64,000 nt of DNA from JALRAP01 sp046302815. Lineage in GTDB: Bacteria > Bacteroidota > Bacteroidia > AKYH767-A > OLB10. The position numbers were made by a program, and so were the translations under genes. How positions within the stretch are numbered: the stretch's first letter is position 1; the number at the start of each line of letters is the position of its first letter. The DNA is taken from positions 4,046-68,045 of the forward strand of contig JBKCHO010000145.1 in the NCBI GenBank assembly GCA_046302815.1, written 5' to 3'. Shown here in pieces: positions 51,194-63,000 of the stretch. A model generated the notes under the pieces. The model was not told the DNA's origin and did not search any database. It worked only from the letters and a program-made list of their open reading frames with translations.

Positions 51194-52990
51194 TTATTTG
51201 CCTACCGAGAACTTGCGAGTTACAACACTGTTTCCGGCTTGGATTTCCATGAAATACATTCCGTTTGAAAGGTTGGTTACATCAACAGTTTGATTGTAAG
51301 TACGGGCTGCAGCCAACTTTCCAAGATTTTGCTTGATGACAGACTGACCGTAAGCGTTGAGGATGTTTACTGACACATTCTCATCAGATGAGAGTTGGAA
51401 TTGCACGGTAGCAGAATTTCCAACTGGATTTGGGAAGATGCTCAATGATGACTCCAACGAAGCATCGTTGATTCCCAAAGAGGTATTTCCATAGAAATTG
51501 CGTGCAGCGATAGAGCTGTAAGTGCCGTTATTGAAGTATACTGTGTTGTTGTTTCCATCAAGGATGGTAACATTACCGGCACCATATCCAGCATTGATTC
51601 CATCACCATAGGAATCATAAATGGCGAAACGGTAGCAACCAGATGCAGGCAAGGTTATTTGGTGTGTGTTCAATTGGGTGCCATTTGCAGCCAACTGAGT
51701 ATATGGACCACCAGCTGCGATTTGAGTACCACCAGCGTTAAAGAACTTCCAAGTGATTTCATCACCATAACGGTCCTGAAGTACATTGAGGGTCAGGTTG
51801 AGCGTTTGGCTAGCGGAAGTGGTAGCATTAAATGGAGTAGAGTTCGAGTTGTTGGAAGGATCATCGTCGTTTCCGCCGTTTACGGAACTAACCGTTACAT
51901 TAAGCGTGTTTGAAGGATTCAATGGGAAACCAACAATTGCAGGCAGCGTGATAGTTTGTGTTCCAAGTGGGCCGATAGAACCGTTGAAGAAATAGTTCCA
52001 ATTCGTTCCACCATTCACATTGTAATTAATAACTGCAGAATTGATGGTGGCACTGCCCATATTCTTAAGCTGAATAACAGGAGCGAAGTTTGCATCACAC
52101 AAATCATCAGGTTGGGTAACGGAAACAAGGTTTGCGTTGTTAACGGTTGTTAAACCTGTGTAGCTGATAGGAACCTTTGCAACATTAATGATGTTGGTGA
52201 CTCCCTCAGCAACAAAAGCAACGATTTCCAAGTTGGAAACATCAACAGGGATGGTTCCTATGGTTGCGGGGATGGTATAATTGTAGGTGCGCTGAACCAA
52301 TGTTCCTTGAGTGGTGGTGGTGATGTCTTCTCCTGTTGCTCCAGTTGTAATAACATCACGCAAAGCTTTCATGTGCCTGTAGCTTCCATCAGGATTAACC
52401 ATGGTAGGATTGAATTGAGCAGCTCCAGTTTGAGGGCCATTGATGTTGTTTTGGAGCAACATAACGGTCAATTTGTTTGTAGCAGCAGGGCTATTGGCAG
52501 TGTAGAAAGCCTCGACATTGATGGTAAGCTGGTTGGTAGCAGCATTCAATTCTGCTTGTCCAGCCACATTAACATATGCAGACTGAGCTAAAACGGCATT
52601 CACCGCAGCGGTCCACGCGCTTCTGCTCATTGCCAAAGCTGTTGCAGTGGTTGGATATGCTTTTCTATTCACAGCACCTTGAGGATAGCCGGTAATTCCC
52701 ATTCCGGATATAGTAGCAATAGCGTTTCCGTCGGGAGTGCGGAAATCAGGCTGGCCTGCAGATGGGGTAGCGAAACTTCCTTGGTGGATGTTTACGGCAA
52801 ATGCTCTGCCTGGATTGGCAGCAACAATTTGTGCTGCGATTTTGTGACCGTCTGGACAGTAAACGCAGTTAACACCAGTGAATTCCTCGATTATGGCATT
52901 CTTGAGAGCGGGCTGCTGGCTCACAGGCAGCTGAGCATAGGCTCCAAAAGATGCAAGAGCCAACGCGGAAAGAGTAAACAGTTTTTTCAT
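51194..52990 (-). CDS. T9SS-secreted Omp28-like protein with thioredoxin-type CxxC
   Basis: This 598-aa secreted protein has a signal peptide (MKKLFTLSALALASFGAYAQ). An Omp28-related, thioredoxin-like domain (about residues 25-270) has Cys42 and Cys45 in GVNCVYCPDG. Beta-rich middle domains follow (CARDB-like NTLNVTVSSVNGG; then ASGCYRFAIYDSYGDGINAG). A C-terminal T9SS type A sorting domain of about 75 residues (SLSIFPNPVGNSATVQF ... GMYFMEIQAG ... RKFSVGK) completes it. The sorting domain directs export through the T9SS, whose translocon SprA is encoded at 57045 onward. A redox or surface-binding role is inferred from CxxC; substrate unknown. Confidence 0.9.
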   Translation of the reverse strand: MKKLFTLSALALASFGAYAQLPVSQQPALKNAIIEEFTGVNCVYCPDGHKIAAQIVAANPGRAFAVNIHQGSFATPSAGQPDFRTPDGNAIATISGMGITGYPQGAVNRKAYPTTATALAMSRSAWTAAVNAVLAQSAYVNVAGQAELNAATNQLTINVEAFYTANSPAATNKLTVMLLQNNINGPQTGAAQFNPTMVNPDGSYRHMKALRDVITTGATGEDITTTTQGTLVQRTYNYTIPATIGTIPVDVSNLEIVAFVAEGVTNIINVAKVPISYTGLTTVNNANLVSVTQPDDLCDANFAPVIQLKNMGSATINSAVINYNVNGGTNWNYFFNGSIGPLGTQTITLPAIVGFPLNPSNTLNVTVSSVNGGNDDDPSNNSNSTPFNATTSASQTLNLTLNVLQDRYGDEITWKFFNAGGTQIAAGGPYTQLAANGTQLNTHQITLPASGCYRFAIYDSYGDGINAGYGAGNVTILDGNNNTVYFNNGTYSSIAARNFYGNTSLGINDASLESSLSIFPNPVGNSATVQFQLSSDENVSVNILNAYGQSVIKQNLGKLAAARTYNQTVDVTNLSNGMYFMEIQAGNSVVTRKFSVGK

Positions 52991-53046
52991 GTGATGGATT
53001 GGGTTTATTGATTTCTAATAAAATATTTTGATTTTTCAGAAGAATA

Positions 53047-53054
53047 CAAACATA
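53047..53054 (-). promoter_or_regulatory. -7 promoter element of the T9SS-cargo gene
   Basis: The minus strand reads TATGTTTG (TAnnTTTG), with a TTTG 16 bp upstream, slightly short of usual -33/-7 spacing. It lies 56 nt before the ATG at 52990, leaving an AT-rich leader. Confidence 0.45.
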
Positions 53055-53269
53055 GTGAAAACCTAATGAACAAATAATCATAATGTGAAAATTGCGGCCA
53101 GCGATATCAAAAAAGAGCTACTTAACTCATTTCCTGACACTTAACATCGCTCACCAAAGAAAGAAAAACAAAAGTTGCAATTCCGTGATAATGCAATAAT
53201 CGGTACTACCAGAAAATTTGGGTATCTTTACAATTGATAAATTAATTGATAATCTTTATTTTGTTGATT

Positions 53270-53968
53270 ATGAAAAAAGTATACGCTCTATTATTGTTGA
53301 TTACATTGATTCAAGGCACCGGCTTTGCACAAAGCTTTTCTGTTAGCAACGCCTACATCAGCGGCGACCCTGCATTTTTGCTTCAAGGGCATGCCACCAT
53401 TAACAACAACAGTGGTTCCGCCAAAGATGTAGCAGTACTTAGGACGGTAAACAATTTATATCCAGGACATATCGGGTTTTTCTGTTGGTTTCAATGCTAC
53501 CCTCCCAACATTAGCAATTCACCCGATTACATCAACATTCCCTCGGGAGGAAACATTAACTTATTCCAAGCCGATGTTGAAACCAGCGGAATAAATGGTG
53601 TATCGTACAATACATATTGTTTTTATGATATAAACAACCCCTCCGATTCTGCATGTGTTGACTTTGTCTTTGATGCCACCACAGGGATTTCTGAAGCTGT
53701 TGGTAACCGCAACTATATTTCGAAGCCTTATCCTAACCCATCTTCTGAAAATGCCTCCTTTTATATCAGCACTTTGAAAGGTGTAAAAGCTCGTTTGAAA
53801 TTATTTAATATGTTAGGAACCGAGGTCAAAGATGTTGCCATTGCGGATAACAACAAATCATCCGTAAAAATCAATGTGTCTGATTTGAAATCGGGTGTGT
53901 ATTTCTACTCCTTGTTTGTAAATGGCAAGAGCGCTTACACCGGAAAGATGCTGGTGAACGGCAACTGA
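53270..53968 (+). CDS. Small secreted protein with T9SS sorting domain
   Basis: This 232-aa protein has a signal peptide (MKKVYALLLLITLIQGTGFAQ), a single predicted beta-sandwich domain (about residues 22-135), and a T9SS type A C-terminal domain (about 150-232: KPYPNPSSENASFYI, LKLFNMLGTEVKDV, LKSGVYFYSLFVNG). Four cysteines (in FFCWFQCYP, NTYCFYD and DSACVDF) could form disulfides. The ATG at 53270 is preferred over 53246 because it begins the signal peptide. No named family recognised for the middle domain. It is one of two T9SS cargo genes here, divergent from the other. Confidence 0.82.
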   Translation: MKKVYALLLLITLIQGTGFAQSFSVSNAYISGDPAFLLQGHATINNNSGSAKDVAVLRTVNNLYPGHIGFFCWFQCYPPNISNSPDYINIPSGGNINLFQADVETSGINGVSYNTYCFYDINNPSDSACVDFVFDATTGISEAVGNRNYISKPYPNPSSENASFYISTLKGVKARLKLFNMLGTEVKDVAIADNNKSSVKINVSDLKSGVYFYSLFVNGKSAYTGKMLVNGN

Positions 53969-54051
53969 GATTTCTTCAACTGATTATTCAACTTAACTGA
54001 TACCCTTTTGTAACAAGGGCTAAAATAACTTGTCTTTTACTTTTCAAGCAT

Positions 54052-56313
54052 ATGAATAAAAAACAGGACGCGCTAGACTACCATTCACAAGGACGACCAG
54101 GTAAGATTGAAGTGGTACCTACCAAACCATATTCGTCGCAGCGGGATCTTTCTCTAGCATACTCCCCCGGCGTGGCAGAACCTTGTCTTCGAATCAATGA
54201 AAACGAAGATGATGTGTATAAATACACTGCCAAGGGAAACTTGGTGGCTGTCATTTCAAACGGAACTGCCGTACTTGGCCTAGGTAATATTGGACCTAAT
54301 GCATCCAAACCTGTAATGGAGGGCAAAGGATTGCTTTTCAAGATTTTCGCAGACATTGATGTATTTGACATTGAGGTAGATAAATCCGATGTAGATGGTT
54401 TCGTTGAAACTGTAAAAGCCATTGCACCCACATTCGGAGGGATCAATCTCGAGGATATAAAAGCCCCTGAGTGCTTCGAAATCGAACGGAGGTTGAAGGA
54501 GGAGCTTTCTATTCCCATCATGCATGATGACCAGCATGGTACCGCAATTATTTCCGGCGCTGCTTTGATAAATGCCCTTGAAATTGCAGGAAAGAAAATT
54601 GAAGCTGTGCGCATAGTAGTGAACGGAGCCGGAGCCTCTGCGATTTCCTGCACAAAGCTTTTCGTTTCATTGGGAGCTCGCTTAGAAAATATTGTCATGT
54701 TGGATAGCAACGGGGTCATCCGTGCTGACAGAGAAAGCCTAGATGAACAGAAAGGAATTTTCGCCACCAAAAAGGATATACACACCTTAGAGGAGGCTAT
54801 GCTTGGTTCAGATGTATTTATCGGCTTGTCCAAGGGAAATATCCTCAAGGCTTCACATTTGAAATCGATGGCTGACAATCCTATTGTGTTTGCCATGGCC
54901 AATCCAGATCCGGAAATAACCTATGAAGATGCACATGCCTCGCGCAATGATATCATATTGGCCACTGGCAGATCGGATTATCCCAACCAAGTGAACAATG
55001 TGATAGGGTTTCCCTTCATTTTCAGAGGCGCCTTGGATGTTCGAGCGAAGCAGATCAATGAAGAAATGAAATTGGCAGCCGTCAGGGCCATTGCCAATCT
55101 TGCCAAAGAGCCAGTTCCTGAAATCGTCAATCTTGCTTATAACAAAACAAACATTCAATTCGGCCGAGATTATATCATACCGAAGCCATTGGATCCACGA
55201 TTGATTACCACGGTTGCTCCCGCGGTTGCAAAAGCTGCTATAGATTCCGGAGTGGCCCGAATGCCCATCATTAATTGGGAAGCATACGAAGAGGAGTTGA
55301 GCAAGCGACTCGGTCACGATAACAAGATCACAAGGATCATCACCAACAAGGCTCGTCAAAACCCCAAGCGAGTTGTTTTTGCGGAAGCCGATAACTACAA
55401 GATTCTGAAGGCGGCCCAAATTGTCAGGGATGAGGGAGTGGCTCACCCCATACTACTTGGGAATAAGGATAGAATCAATTCCATCATACAGGAGCATGGT
55501 CTCGACTTGAGCGATATCACCATCATCGATCCTAGAAAAGACCAGGACAACATCGACCATTTCGGTGATTTATTTTTTCAAAAGCGGGCTCGTAGCGGCT
55601 TCAACACCTACGAGGCTCGTAAGATCATGCGTGAAAGAAATTACTACGGTGCCATGATGGTTGAAACCGGTCAGGCCGATGTATTGATATCGGGACTTAC
55701 TCGAAAGTATGCCGACATCCTGAAACCCGCATTGTACATCATCGGAACCTCCGATCATGTTAGACATGTTGCCGGTATGTATATCATGATAACCAAAAAG
55801 GGGCCCATTTTCTTTGCGGATACAACTATCAATGTGAATCCCACCACGGAGGAGTTGGTAGAAATCACTTTGCTTACGGCGGAGGCGGTAAAGAAATTCA
55901 ACCTAAAGCCTCGGATTGCAATGGTTTCATTTTCAAACTTTGGTTCTTCAAAAGATCCACAAGCCAAAAAAGTGAGAGAAGCCGTGCGAATATTGCATGA
56001 AAAACATCCTGATTTGATCGTAGATGGAGAAATCCAGGCCAACTTCGCATTCAATACGCAGCTATTGGCAGATAACTTCCCCTTCAGCATGCTTGCCAAG
56101 GAGGGTGCTAATACCTTGATTTTTCCAAACTTGGATGCTGGAAACATCGCATACAAACTCTTGCAGGAAACTGCTGATGCAGAAGCGATTGGACCTGTTT
56201 TGCTGGGCTTGAAGAAGCCCGTTCACATTCTTCAATTGGGTAGCTCGGTGAGGGAGATTGTGAACATGGTTACCATTGCCGTAGTCGATGCTCAAACCAA
56301 AAGTGATTCGTAA
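54052..56313 (+). CDS. maeB: NADP-dependent malic enzyme with C-terminal phosphotransacetylase-like domain (MaeB)
   Basis: This 753-aa protein decarboxylates malate to pyruvate with NADP reduction. The malic domain (about residues 1-390) shows LAYSPGVAEPC, GNGTAVLGLGNIGP-like ISNGTAVLGLGNIGP, MHDDQHGTAIISGAAL and VVNGAGASAISC. The C-terminal half (about 430-745) is a phosphotransacetylase-like domain (VVFAEADNYKILKAAQ, NPTTEELVEI, EIQANFAFN), typical of long MaeB and often thought regulatory. Length is typical. ruvA starts 2 bp after its stop. Confidence 0.95.
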   Translation: MNKKQDALDYHSQGRPGKIEVVPTKPYSSQRDLSLAYSPGVAEPCLRINENEDDVYKYTAKGNLVAVISNGTAVLGLGNIGPNASKPVMEGKGLLFKIFADIDVFDIEVDKSDVDGFVETVKAIAPTFGGINLEDIKAPECFEIERRLKEELSIPIMHDDQHGTAIISGAALINALEIAGKKIEAVRIVVNGAGASAISCTKLFVSLGARLENIVMLDSNGVIRADRESLDEQKGIFATKKDIHTLEEAMLGSDVFIGLSKGNILKASHLKSMADNPIVFAMANPDPEITYEDAHASRNDIILATGRSDYPNQVNNVIGFPFIFRGALDVRAKQINEEMKLAAVRAIANLAKEPVPEIVNLAYNKTNIQFGRDYIIPKPLDPRLITTVAPAVAKAAIDSGVARMPIINWEAYEEELSKRLGHDNKITRIITNKARQNPKRVVFAEADNYKILKAAQIVRDEGVAHPILLGNKDRINSIIQEHGLDLSDITIIDPRKDQDNIDHFGDLFFQKRARSGFNTYEARKIMRERNYYGAMMVETGQADVLISGLTRKYADILKPALYIIGTSDHVRHVAGMYIMITKKGPIFFADTTINVNPTTEELVEITLLTAEAVKKFNLKPRIAMVSFSNFGSSKDPQAKKVREAVRILHEKHPDLIVDGEIQANFAFNTQLLADNFPFSMLAKEGANTLIFPNLDAGNIAYKLLQETADAEAIGPVLLGLKKPVHILQLGSSVREIVNMVTIAVVDAQTKSDS

Positions 56314-56315
56314 TC

Positions 56316-56924
56316 ATGTACTCCTACATAAGCGGAAAAATAAAATCCCTTACTCCCACTTCGGTTTTATTGGAAAATCAAGGTTTGGGATTTAACATTC
56401 AAATTTCTTTGCAAACATACTCGGCCATCAAGGACCTAAAAGAGGCCCTGATCCATACATTTTGTGTCATAAAGGCTGAAAACCAATCGAATTCGTTTTT
56501 TGCGATTTACGGATTTGCAACAGAACAGGAGCGGCAGTTATTTATGCATTTAACTAGTGTTTCTGGTGTTGGGCACAATACAGCTCAATTGATTTTGTCC
56601 TCATTCGATCCAGATACATTAGTTCGTGTAATTTCCTCGGGTGATGCCAATACCATTATGAAAGTCAAGGGTATAGGCGGAAAAACGGCTCAAAGAATCA
56701 TCATTGACCTAAAGGATAAGATTGGAAAAGGTTTTTCCGGGGAGACTGCACCAAGCAGTATTTCGGGCAATAATGTCAACGAGGAAGCGTTAAGTGCACT
56801 CTTGACACTCGGATTCAACCGTATTGCCTCGGAAAAAGCGTTGGCAAAGTCAACCAAGGACTTAGGGGCGGATGCCAAAGTTGAGGATTTGATCAAAAGC
56901 GCATTGAGCCATCTCGCTTCCTGA
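56316..56924 (+). CDS. ruvA: Holliday junction DNA helicase subunit RuvA
   Basis: This 202-aa protein binds Holliday junctions as a tetramer and loads RuvB for branch migration. An N-terminal OB fold (YSYISGKIKSLTPTSVLL) is followed by two helix-hairpin-helix motifs (LTSVSGVGHNTAQLILS and VKGIGGKTAQRIIIDLKDK) and a C-terminal RuvB-binding domain (EEALSALLTLGFNRIASEKAL). All three domains are complete. It lies 2 bp after maeB and upstream of sprA, a conserved Bacteroidota order. Confidence 0.96.
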   Translation: MYSYISGKIKSLTPTSVLLENQGLGFNIQISLQTYSAIKDLKEALIHTFCVIKAENQSNSFFAIYGFATEQERQLFMHLTSVSGVGHNTAQLILSSFDPDTLVRVISSGDANTIMKVKGIGGKTAQRIIIDLKDKIGKGFSGETAPSSISGNNVNEEALSALLTLGFNRIASEKALAKSTKDLGADAKVEDLIKSALSHLAS

Positions 56925-57044
56925 CAACTTCCAAGAGGATAAATCCGGTCGAGCGTAGGGAAATTTGTAGTAATTTGGCAACAGTTAATTTTCGGACTTC
57001 GCTTCCCGGATAATGCCTGGGTAGGTGTCCCAAATCGGGTATTT

Positions 57045-60000
57045 GTGCAACTCAAGCATTTCCTCAAATATAGCTTCACCACCGGCCTAGCCATGCCTGT
57101 TATTGGTATTGTTTTCGGCGCAGGTGTGATGATAGAGCATCGGCGCTCTGAGCCTAAGTTGCCAGAACCGATCGAAGTGATAGCCCCACCAGATACTGGT
57201 AAAAAGGAACCGAAGTTGCCTTATCCTTTCCCAGATAATCTAACGGACCCTTTATCAAACCAACCCTCACAAAGTCCGTTATATCTTTCCAATCCATCAA
57301 ACATTCAGCTTTCGGTTGACTATGATGAGAATGAAAACCAATATAACATTCAGCAAAAAATAGGCGATCGTTATTTCAGGGATCCGTCGTACATGACTTT
57401 TGATGAGTTTGTACGAAGTGAATACCGTCGTTCAACTCGCAACTATTGGAAAGAAATTTCGGGTACCTCAACAGGGGACCAGAAGAGAAACATTATCCCT
57501 AAAATCTATGTGGGAGGTCAGGCTTTCGATAGGATTTTCGGCGGCAACACGATTGACATCCGTCCACAAGGTTCGGCGGAGCTCACTTTCGGACTTAACA
57601 TTTACAGGAATGACAACCCTGCGATTCCTGAGAAACAGCGTCGTAACATCACATTTGACTTCAACGAAAAAATACAAATGAATGTGGTTGGCAACATCGG
57701 GGAAAAGCTGAAGCTAACCATCAACTACAACACGGAAGCCAGTTTTGATTTCGAGAACAAGATGAAACTCGAATATACCGGTTTAGAGGACGAGATCATT
57801 AAGAAAATCGAAGCAGGGAATGTTTCTCTCCCGCTTAACGGTTCATTGATTCAAGGAAGCCAAAGCTTGTTCGGTATCAAAACACAATTGCAGTTTGGCA
57901 AACTGAAAGTAACAACCGTCGTATCTCAGCAAGAGGGCCAATCATCCACTATCGATGTACCTCCTGGAGGTGGACAACAATCCTCCTTTGAAATCCAAGC
58001 CGACCAATATGAGGCCAACAAACACTATTTCATCTCCGGATATTTCAAAGACAACTACGACAAGGCATTGAAGGATCTGCCCATAATAAACTCTCCAGTC
58101 AACATCACCAAGATGGAAGTTTGGGTAACCAACAAAAACAACAATACGGAAAACACCCGCGACATCGTTGCATTCATGGATCTTGGAGAGTACAAGATTT
58201 TCAGTAACGCGTTGATTTCTCAAGGGCCATCCGTTTTCCCATCAAACGACAAGTCAAACAATTTGTATTCGTTGATGAACGGCCAGTATCTCCAATCGCG
58301 TGATATCAACACCGTTTCACAAAGCCTTGATCCATTGGCTGGTTCTCCATATGGTTTCGCACCCCAGCAGGATTATATCCGGTTGGTAGGAGCAAGAAAA
58401 CTCAACCCTAACGAATTTACATTCCATCCTCAACTTGGTTTCATTTCCCTGAACCAAGCGCTCAACTCAAATGAGGTTCTAGCCGTTGCTTATGAATACA
58501 CCATTGGTAATGATGTTTTCACCGTTGGAGATCTTACAACCTCTGGTATCACTGCACCTAAGGCATTATTCGTAAAGCTTATTAAAAGTACCAATATCAA
58601 CCCTAAGCTTCCAACTTGGGACTTGATGATGAAAAATGTCTACTCAATTGGCTCATTCCAAGTACAGCGAGATAACTTCCGACTGAATGTATTATACAGC
58701 GATAACACGGATGGACTGAAGAAAATTAACTACCTACCTGTTCCTTCTTCAGAGACAAGTTTAAAAGGTGTGCCAATCATACAGGTACTTGGCCTAGATA
58801 GGCTTGATCAAAGGAACGACCCTTATGCGGACGGTATATTTGATTATGTTGAGGGTATCACAGTGAACTCCAGTAATGGCCGTATATTTTTCCCCGTGAG
58901 GGAGCCATTTGGTAGTTACTTAAGGACAAAGTTCATCGACAACAATGTGGCTAACAACTTTGTTTACGAACAATTGTACGATAGCACTAGGACTGCCGCC
59001 CAACAGCTACCCGAGCTTAACAAATTCACCATAGTAGGAACTTACCAAAGCTCATCTAGTTCCGAAATTTACCTCAATGCCATAAATATTCCGCAGGGGT
59101 CGGTTGTGGTCACTGCCGGTGGGGTTCCATTACAGGAAAATGTGGATTACACCGTAGATTATAACCTCGGTCGAGTCAAAATCATCAATGCAGGCATCTT
59201 GGCCTCTGCTACTCCTATCAAAATTTCCTTGGAGAGCAACTCTCTCTTTAGCATTCAATCCAAATCGTTATACGGAGCCCGTTTCGATTACATGGTTAAC
59301 AAGGACTTCAATCTGGGGGGGACCTTCCTGCATTTGAATGAACGGCCTATCACCAGAAAAGTTAACATCGGGGATGAACCCATACGCAATACCATTTGGG
59401 GTGTCGACGGAACATACACTACAACCTCTGGATTCATTACAAGACTCGTTGATAAGCTGCCGTTTATCGAGACGAAAGCGGAATCCAAGATTACAATAGC
59501 AGGCGAATTTGCAAATCTGATTCCGGGTACCTCTAGGGCCATTGGGAAGTCGGGCAATGCCTACATTGATGACTTTGAGGGTAGCCAATCAACTATTGAT
59601 ATTAGAAATCCCGGAACTTGGTCAATGTCATCCGTACCTCAAGGACAACCAAGTTTGTTTCCAGAGGCCGTTTTCAATGATTCCTTGATATCAGGATTCA
59701 ATCGAGCAAGACTTGCGTGGTACAACATCGATCCTACTGTTTTCTATAGAAACAACAATAGTTTGTTGCCTCCAAACATAACCACTGTAGACTTGTCCAA
59801 CCACAATGTCAGAGAGGTTTTGGAAACGGAGATTTTCCCATTCAAGCAAAATCAAACAGGTCAAGCCACCAACATTAATATTCTAAATTTGGCTTATTTC
59901 CCATCGGAGCGTGGCCCGAACAACTATGATGTGAATGCGACATCTGTTTCTGCTGGGATAGATAACAACGGCGCTCTCATCAACCCATCCTCCCGTTGGG

Positions 60001-63000
60001 CTGGGATCATGCGTAGAATCGAGACCTATGATTTTGAAACATCCAATGTTGAATTCATTCAGTTTTGGGTGATGGATCCTTTCCACGACGAATCACTTAA
60101 CAACGGATCCGGTGGAAAACTTTATTTCAACCTTGGTGATGTATCTGAGGACATCCTCAAGGACTCTTACAGGACATTCGAAAATGGCTTGCCTTCGCCA
60201 ACCAATAATGCTACCGTTGATTCAACTAGTTGGGGATTGGTTCCAACAAATCCGAGTATTGTCAATGCCTTTGACAATGATCCTGCCTCTCGTGCCGCTC
60301 AAGATGTGGGCTTAGATGGTCTTTCATCCGACAACGAACGCACCTTTTTCAAGGATCCATTCCTAGACCAAATTGAGGCTACATTCGGATCCGCATCACC
60401 AGCTTATCAAATTGCCAATACTGACCCCTCTTCGGACAACTTCCAATACTTCCGTGGCACCAATTTAGACAACATCAACGCCGATATCCTCACTCGTTAC
60501 AAGCAATACAACGGAACCGATGGCAACTCAAAAACATCAGAACAGTCGCCCGAGGCGTATGCCACATCAGCAACCAACATACCAGACGGTGAAGACATAA
60601 ATCGTGATAACACGATGACGGATTTTGAAAACTACTTTCAATATGAAGTGAGTCTTACCCCTGGACAAATGGTGGTTGGTACAAACTATATTGTTGACCA
60701 AGTAAGCACATCCGTCAGAACAGCCGACAATACGGTAAAAAACATCAAGTGGTACCAATTCAAAATCCCGGTAAACACTCCTTCAAATGTGGTGGGTACT
60801 GGCGCAGATCTTAAGTCGGTTAACTTCATACGGATGTTTATGAAGGATTTCGATTCCCCCATGGTTCTTCGTTTCGCAAGATTGGAGTTACTGAGAGGAG
60901 AATGGAGAAAATATCAATATCCACTGTTATCAAACGGCGAATTCATACCAGTAGATCCTGGCGCCACACCATTTGATGTTACAGTAGTCAATTTGGAGGA
61001 GAATGGCGACAGAATACCTATTCGCTATGTTCTGCCTCCCGGGATTGACAGAGAGGTGAATGCAAGCTCTACCAACTTTCAAGAACTGAACGAGCAGTCG
61101 CTGAGTCTCAAAGTTTGCAACTTGGAGGACGGGGACGCACGTGCCGCATACAAGACCACCAGATTCGATGTTCGCAATTACAACAAGATCAAAATGTACC
61201 TCCATGCTGAGGATGGAGGACTAACCGATGAATTGCAAGACGGCGAAGTCACTGCCTTCGTGCGATTGGGTTCCGACTTCGTGAACAATTATTACGAATA
61301 TGAAGTGCCTCTAAAGGTTACGCGGTTTGGAGCTACATCGGAATCTGACATTTGGCCGGAAGCAAACAACATGGAAATTGATGTTGAAAAACTCATAAAG
61401 GGTAAACTAGCCCGAAACAATGTATATGCTGGTAACGGCAATCCCTACAGCACACCTTACATGTTTGCAGACGGCAACCGTAAGATCACGATTGTTGGTA
61501 ATCCAACCTTAAGTGAGGTAAAAACGATTATGATCGGTATACGGAATCCGAAAAAAGAAATCACGCCTGGTGATGATGGCTCATCCAAATGCGCTGTGGT
61601 ATGGGTGAACGAACTCCGAATGAACGATTTTGACAACAACGGAGGATGGGCTGCCAATGCACGGGTAACAGCCAAGCTTGCTGATTTGGGAAATCTAACC
61701 CTATCTGGCGCTCGAAGCACGGATGGGTTTGGTAGTCTTGAAAGCAAATTGAACAACCGCCAAAAAGAGAATATTACTCAATACGACTTATCTACTTCCT
61801 TGGAGTTTGGTCGTTTTTTGCCTCAAAAAACAGGGCTGTCGATTCCACTTTACTTCGGCATTTCAGAAACATTTAGCAACCCACAGTACAACCCTCTTGA
61901 TCCTGATGTTCCCTTTGAGATGGCTTTGGATGAAATTGAAGATGCGGGCAGAAGAAACCAATTGAAAAAAATCGCTCAGGATTACACCAAACGACAAAGT
62001 ATCAACCTGACCAACATCAAAAAATCAAAAACTGGAGGTGGAAAATCGAGAATTTGGGATATTGAAAATTTCAACCTATCCCTTGGATATTCTCAAGTCT
62101 TTCATCGCAACATCAACTTGGAATTCGATGATCAACGCGACTACCTTGCGGCAATCGGCTATAATTTCGCGACCCAAGCCAAATACATCACTCCATTTGG
62201 CAAAGCCAAAGCATTACAAAAATCCAAATGGCTCCGACTTGTAAAGGATGTTAATTTCAATTTGGTTCCTACGAACATTACTTTCCGTACAGACATCAAC
62301 CGTCATTATGGTGAAACCCAAGTGCGCGATTTAACTGAATTCGCATTCAAGCAACCCATTACATACAATAAGATTTTTACCACATCAAGACAGTACTCAC
62401 TGCAACACGACATCACACGCAGCATTAAGTTTGATTTCAACGCCAACAACCTAGCCACTATTGATGAGCCATTCGGACGATTGGATACGCCGGAAAAAAG
62501 GGACTCTGTCAGAAAGAACTTTTGGAGCTTAGGGCGCAACACCGACTATAGACATACCGGATCCTTCAGCTACAATCTGCCTTTGAATAAAATTCCGATA
62601 ACGGATTGGATTTCCGTTAACTCAAAATACATGTTTGATTACCATTGGCAAACCGGTCCGTTGTCGCTTGCTCCTGTCACCAACCAATTAGCGGTTAATC
62701 CCGCCATTGGAAATACCATTCAAAACTCAAACACGAAACAGGTAAACACTACCCTTACCTTCACCACATTATATAACAAGGTTCCCTATTTCAAAAAACT
62801 ATTGGGACCAAAACCGCCCAAACCAGTTAAGCCTGTGGTGCAACCTAAGCCTGCAACTCCTGACACCACTGGAGGCAAAAAGAAAAAGGTTAAAACTCCT
62901 AGGACAAGCTTTACCAACTTGGAAAGGACTATCGCCAAAATCATATTTAGCACCAAAAACGCTTCGCTTAATTATAGCGAGACCAACGGAACCTTGTTAC

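Noticed and set aside
54003..54018. Small hairpin CCCTT/AAGGG before maeB
   Set aside because: Only a 5-bp stem with no T-run; too weak to call a terminator.
57393..57681. Short ORFs in other frames of the sprA start region
   Set aside because: The true frame is open from 56943 to the window end with continuous SprA similarity; the others are shadows.
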